Shown: positions 63,828 to 64,000 of the stretch, one piece after another
How the letters are laid out: each line of letters opens with the position of its first letter
Position numbering within the stretch: position 1 is the stretch's first letter
Assembly: GCA_026119855.1 (NCBI GenBank)
Contig: JAOWBW010000044.1
Coordinates: forward strand, 930,001-994,000
From: Campanula takesimana
Lineage: Eukaryota; Streptophyta; Magnoliopsida; Asterales; Campanulaceae
Reading direction: 5' to 3'
Length of the DNA stretch: 64,000 nucleotides
Notes under the pieces: generated by a model
Told to the model about the DNA's origin: nothing
The model's database searches: none
Seen by the model: only the letters and a program-made list of their open reading frames with translations
Made by a program: the position numbers and the translations under genes

Positions 63828-64000
63828 TGGACCTATTGAGAGAACACGGTCGATCTTAGGATGGCCCCACAAACACCTTTTGAGTGAAATGATTTCACCC
63901 ATAAACAAGAAAAGACTCAACCACATAAGAAAATGACTCTTTTTTTTTATTATTTACAAAAGTCGGAAGGACATGGTCCTTTTTGGGGTTTCTAGAAAAA
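63828..64000 (-). other. part of Tat-2 leader
   Basis: Sequence upstream of gag, including a T-tract at 63940-63948 and a GGTCCTTTTTGGGG stretch; no feature beyond that. PBS and 5' LTR lie outside the window. Confidence 0.6.

Larger units (their letters stand above)
57269..64000 (-). mobile_element. Tat-2: gag-only Tat element, 5' end beyond the window
   Basis: Minus-strand order: leader, gag (63827-62844), H1, A-tract, PK, H2, long non-coding region, second PK, 45-bp tandem array, pre-LTR block, 3' LTR. No protease, RT, RNase H or integrase motif is seen in 58555-62843. A Gag-carrying, pol-less LTR element fits the class described as TR-GAG in plants. Confidence 0.85.

Overview
The window is plant nuclear DNA, almost certainly from a repeat-rich eudicot genome. 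It holds no recognisable cellular gene. Nearly every base belongs to nested LTR retrotransposons of three kinds: (1) Tekay/Del-like Ty3/gypsy elements (LTRs TGTCACGACC...GTCGCGACA, initiator-tRNA-Met type primer site TGGTATCAGAGC, chromodomain at the end of pol); (2) Tat-lineage Ty3/gypsy elements (LTRs TGTAGACACC...TATCTACA, primer site TGGCGACTC..., extra ORFs antisense to pol, tandem repeats before the 3' LTR); (3) Ty1/copia elements (LTRs TGTTGG...CCAACA). The species cannot be named from the sequence. A ~1.7 kb low-copy-looking island with a Stowaway-like MITE (28440-30189) may be the only older host DNA.

Layout. 1-9117: minus-strand Tekay copies. Tek-M (3' LTR 1-568 cut by the window edge, gag 2383-3333, 5' LTR 3454-6234) is nested in the leader of another copy whose 5' LTR is 6289-9117. 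9118-17697: Tat-C, minus strand, decayed gag-PR-RT with three tandem zinc knuckles. 16496-22636: Tat-B, minus strand, sharing one LTR with Tat-C; it carries a 54-bp tandem array, an intron-containing antisense plant-mobile-domain ORF, a second antisense ORF and the integrase end. 22637-30499: decayed copia-1, low-copy island, copia LTR fragment. 30500-34700: 5'-truncated copia-2. 34705-36783: Tat-D pol end, with an exact 150-bp duplication in integrase. 36784 to beyond 57268: Tek-P, plus strand, one long gag-pol frame with nine stops and no frameshift; its 5' LTR is split by Tat-A (38544-50906, complete, CCCCC target duplication) and its 3' LTR by Tat-2 (57269 to window end, minus strand, gag only).

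Two patterns are not explained by standard annotation. First, Tat copies carry a shared RNA-structure module just after pol: two covarying stem-loops (H1, H2), A-tracts and a compact predicted pseudoknot (PK). Seven PK copies occur here, with compensatory changes, one of them a complete swap of pairing partners. In Tat-A the module sits exactly between the convergent 3' ends of pol and the antisense ORF. Second, LTRs of unrelated superfamilies (Tekay, copia, Tat) each hold a cluster of GC-rich near-palindromes at fixed spacing (22-23 bp within pairs in Tekay and copia, 29 bp in Tat), although the palindrome sequences differ. In Tekay the cluster lies inside a predicted 5'-UTR intron running from donors in the LTR to an acceptor just before the gag ATG.
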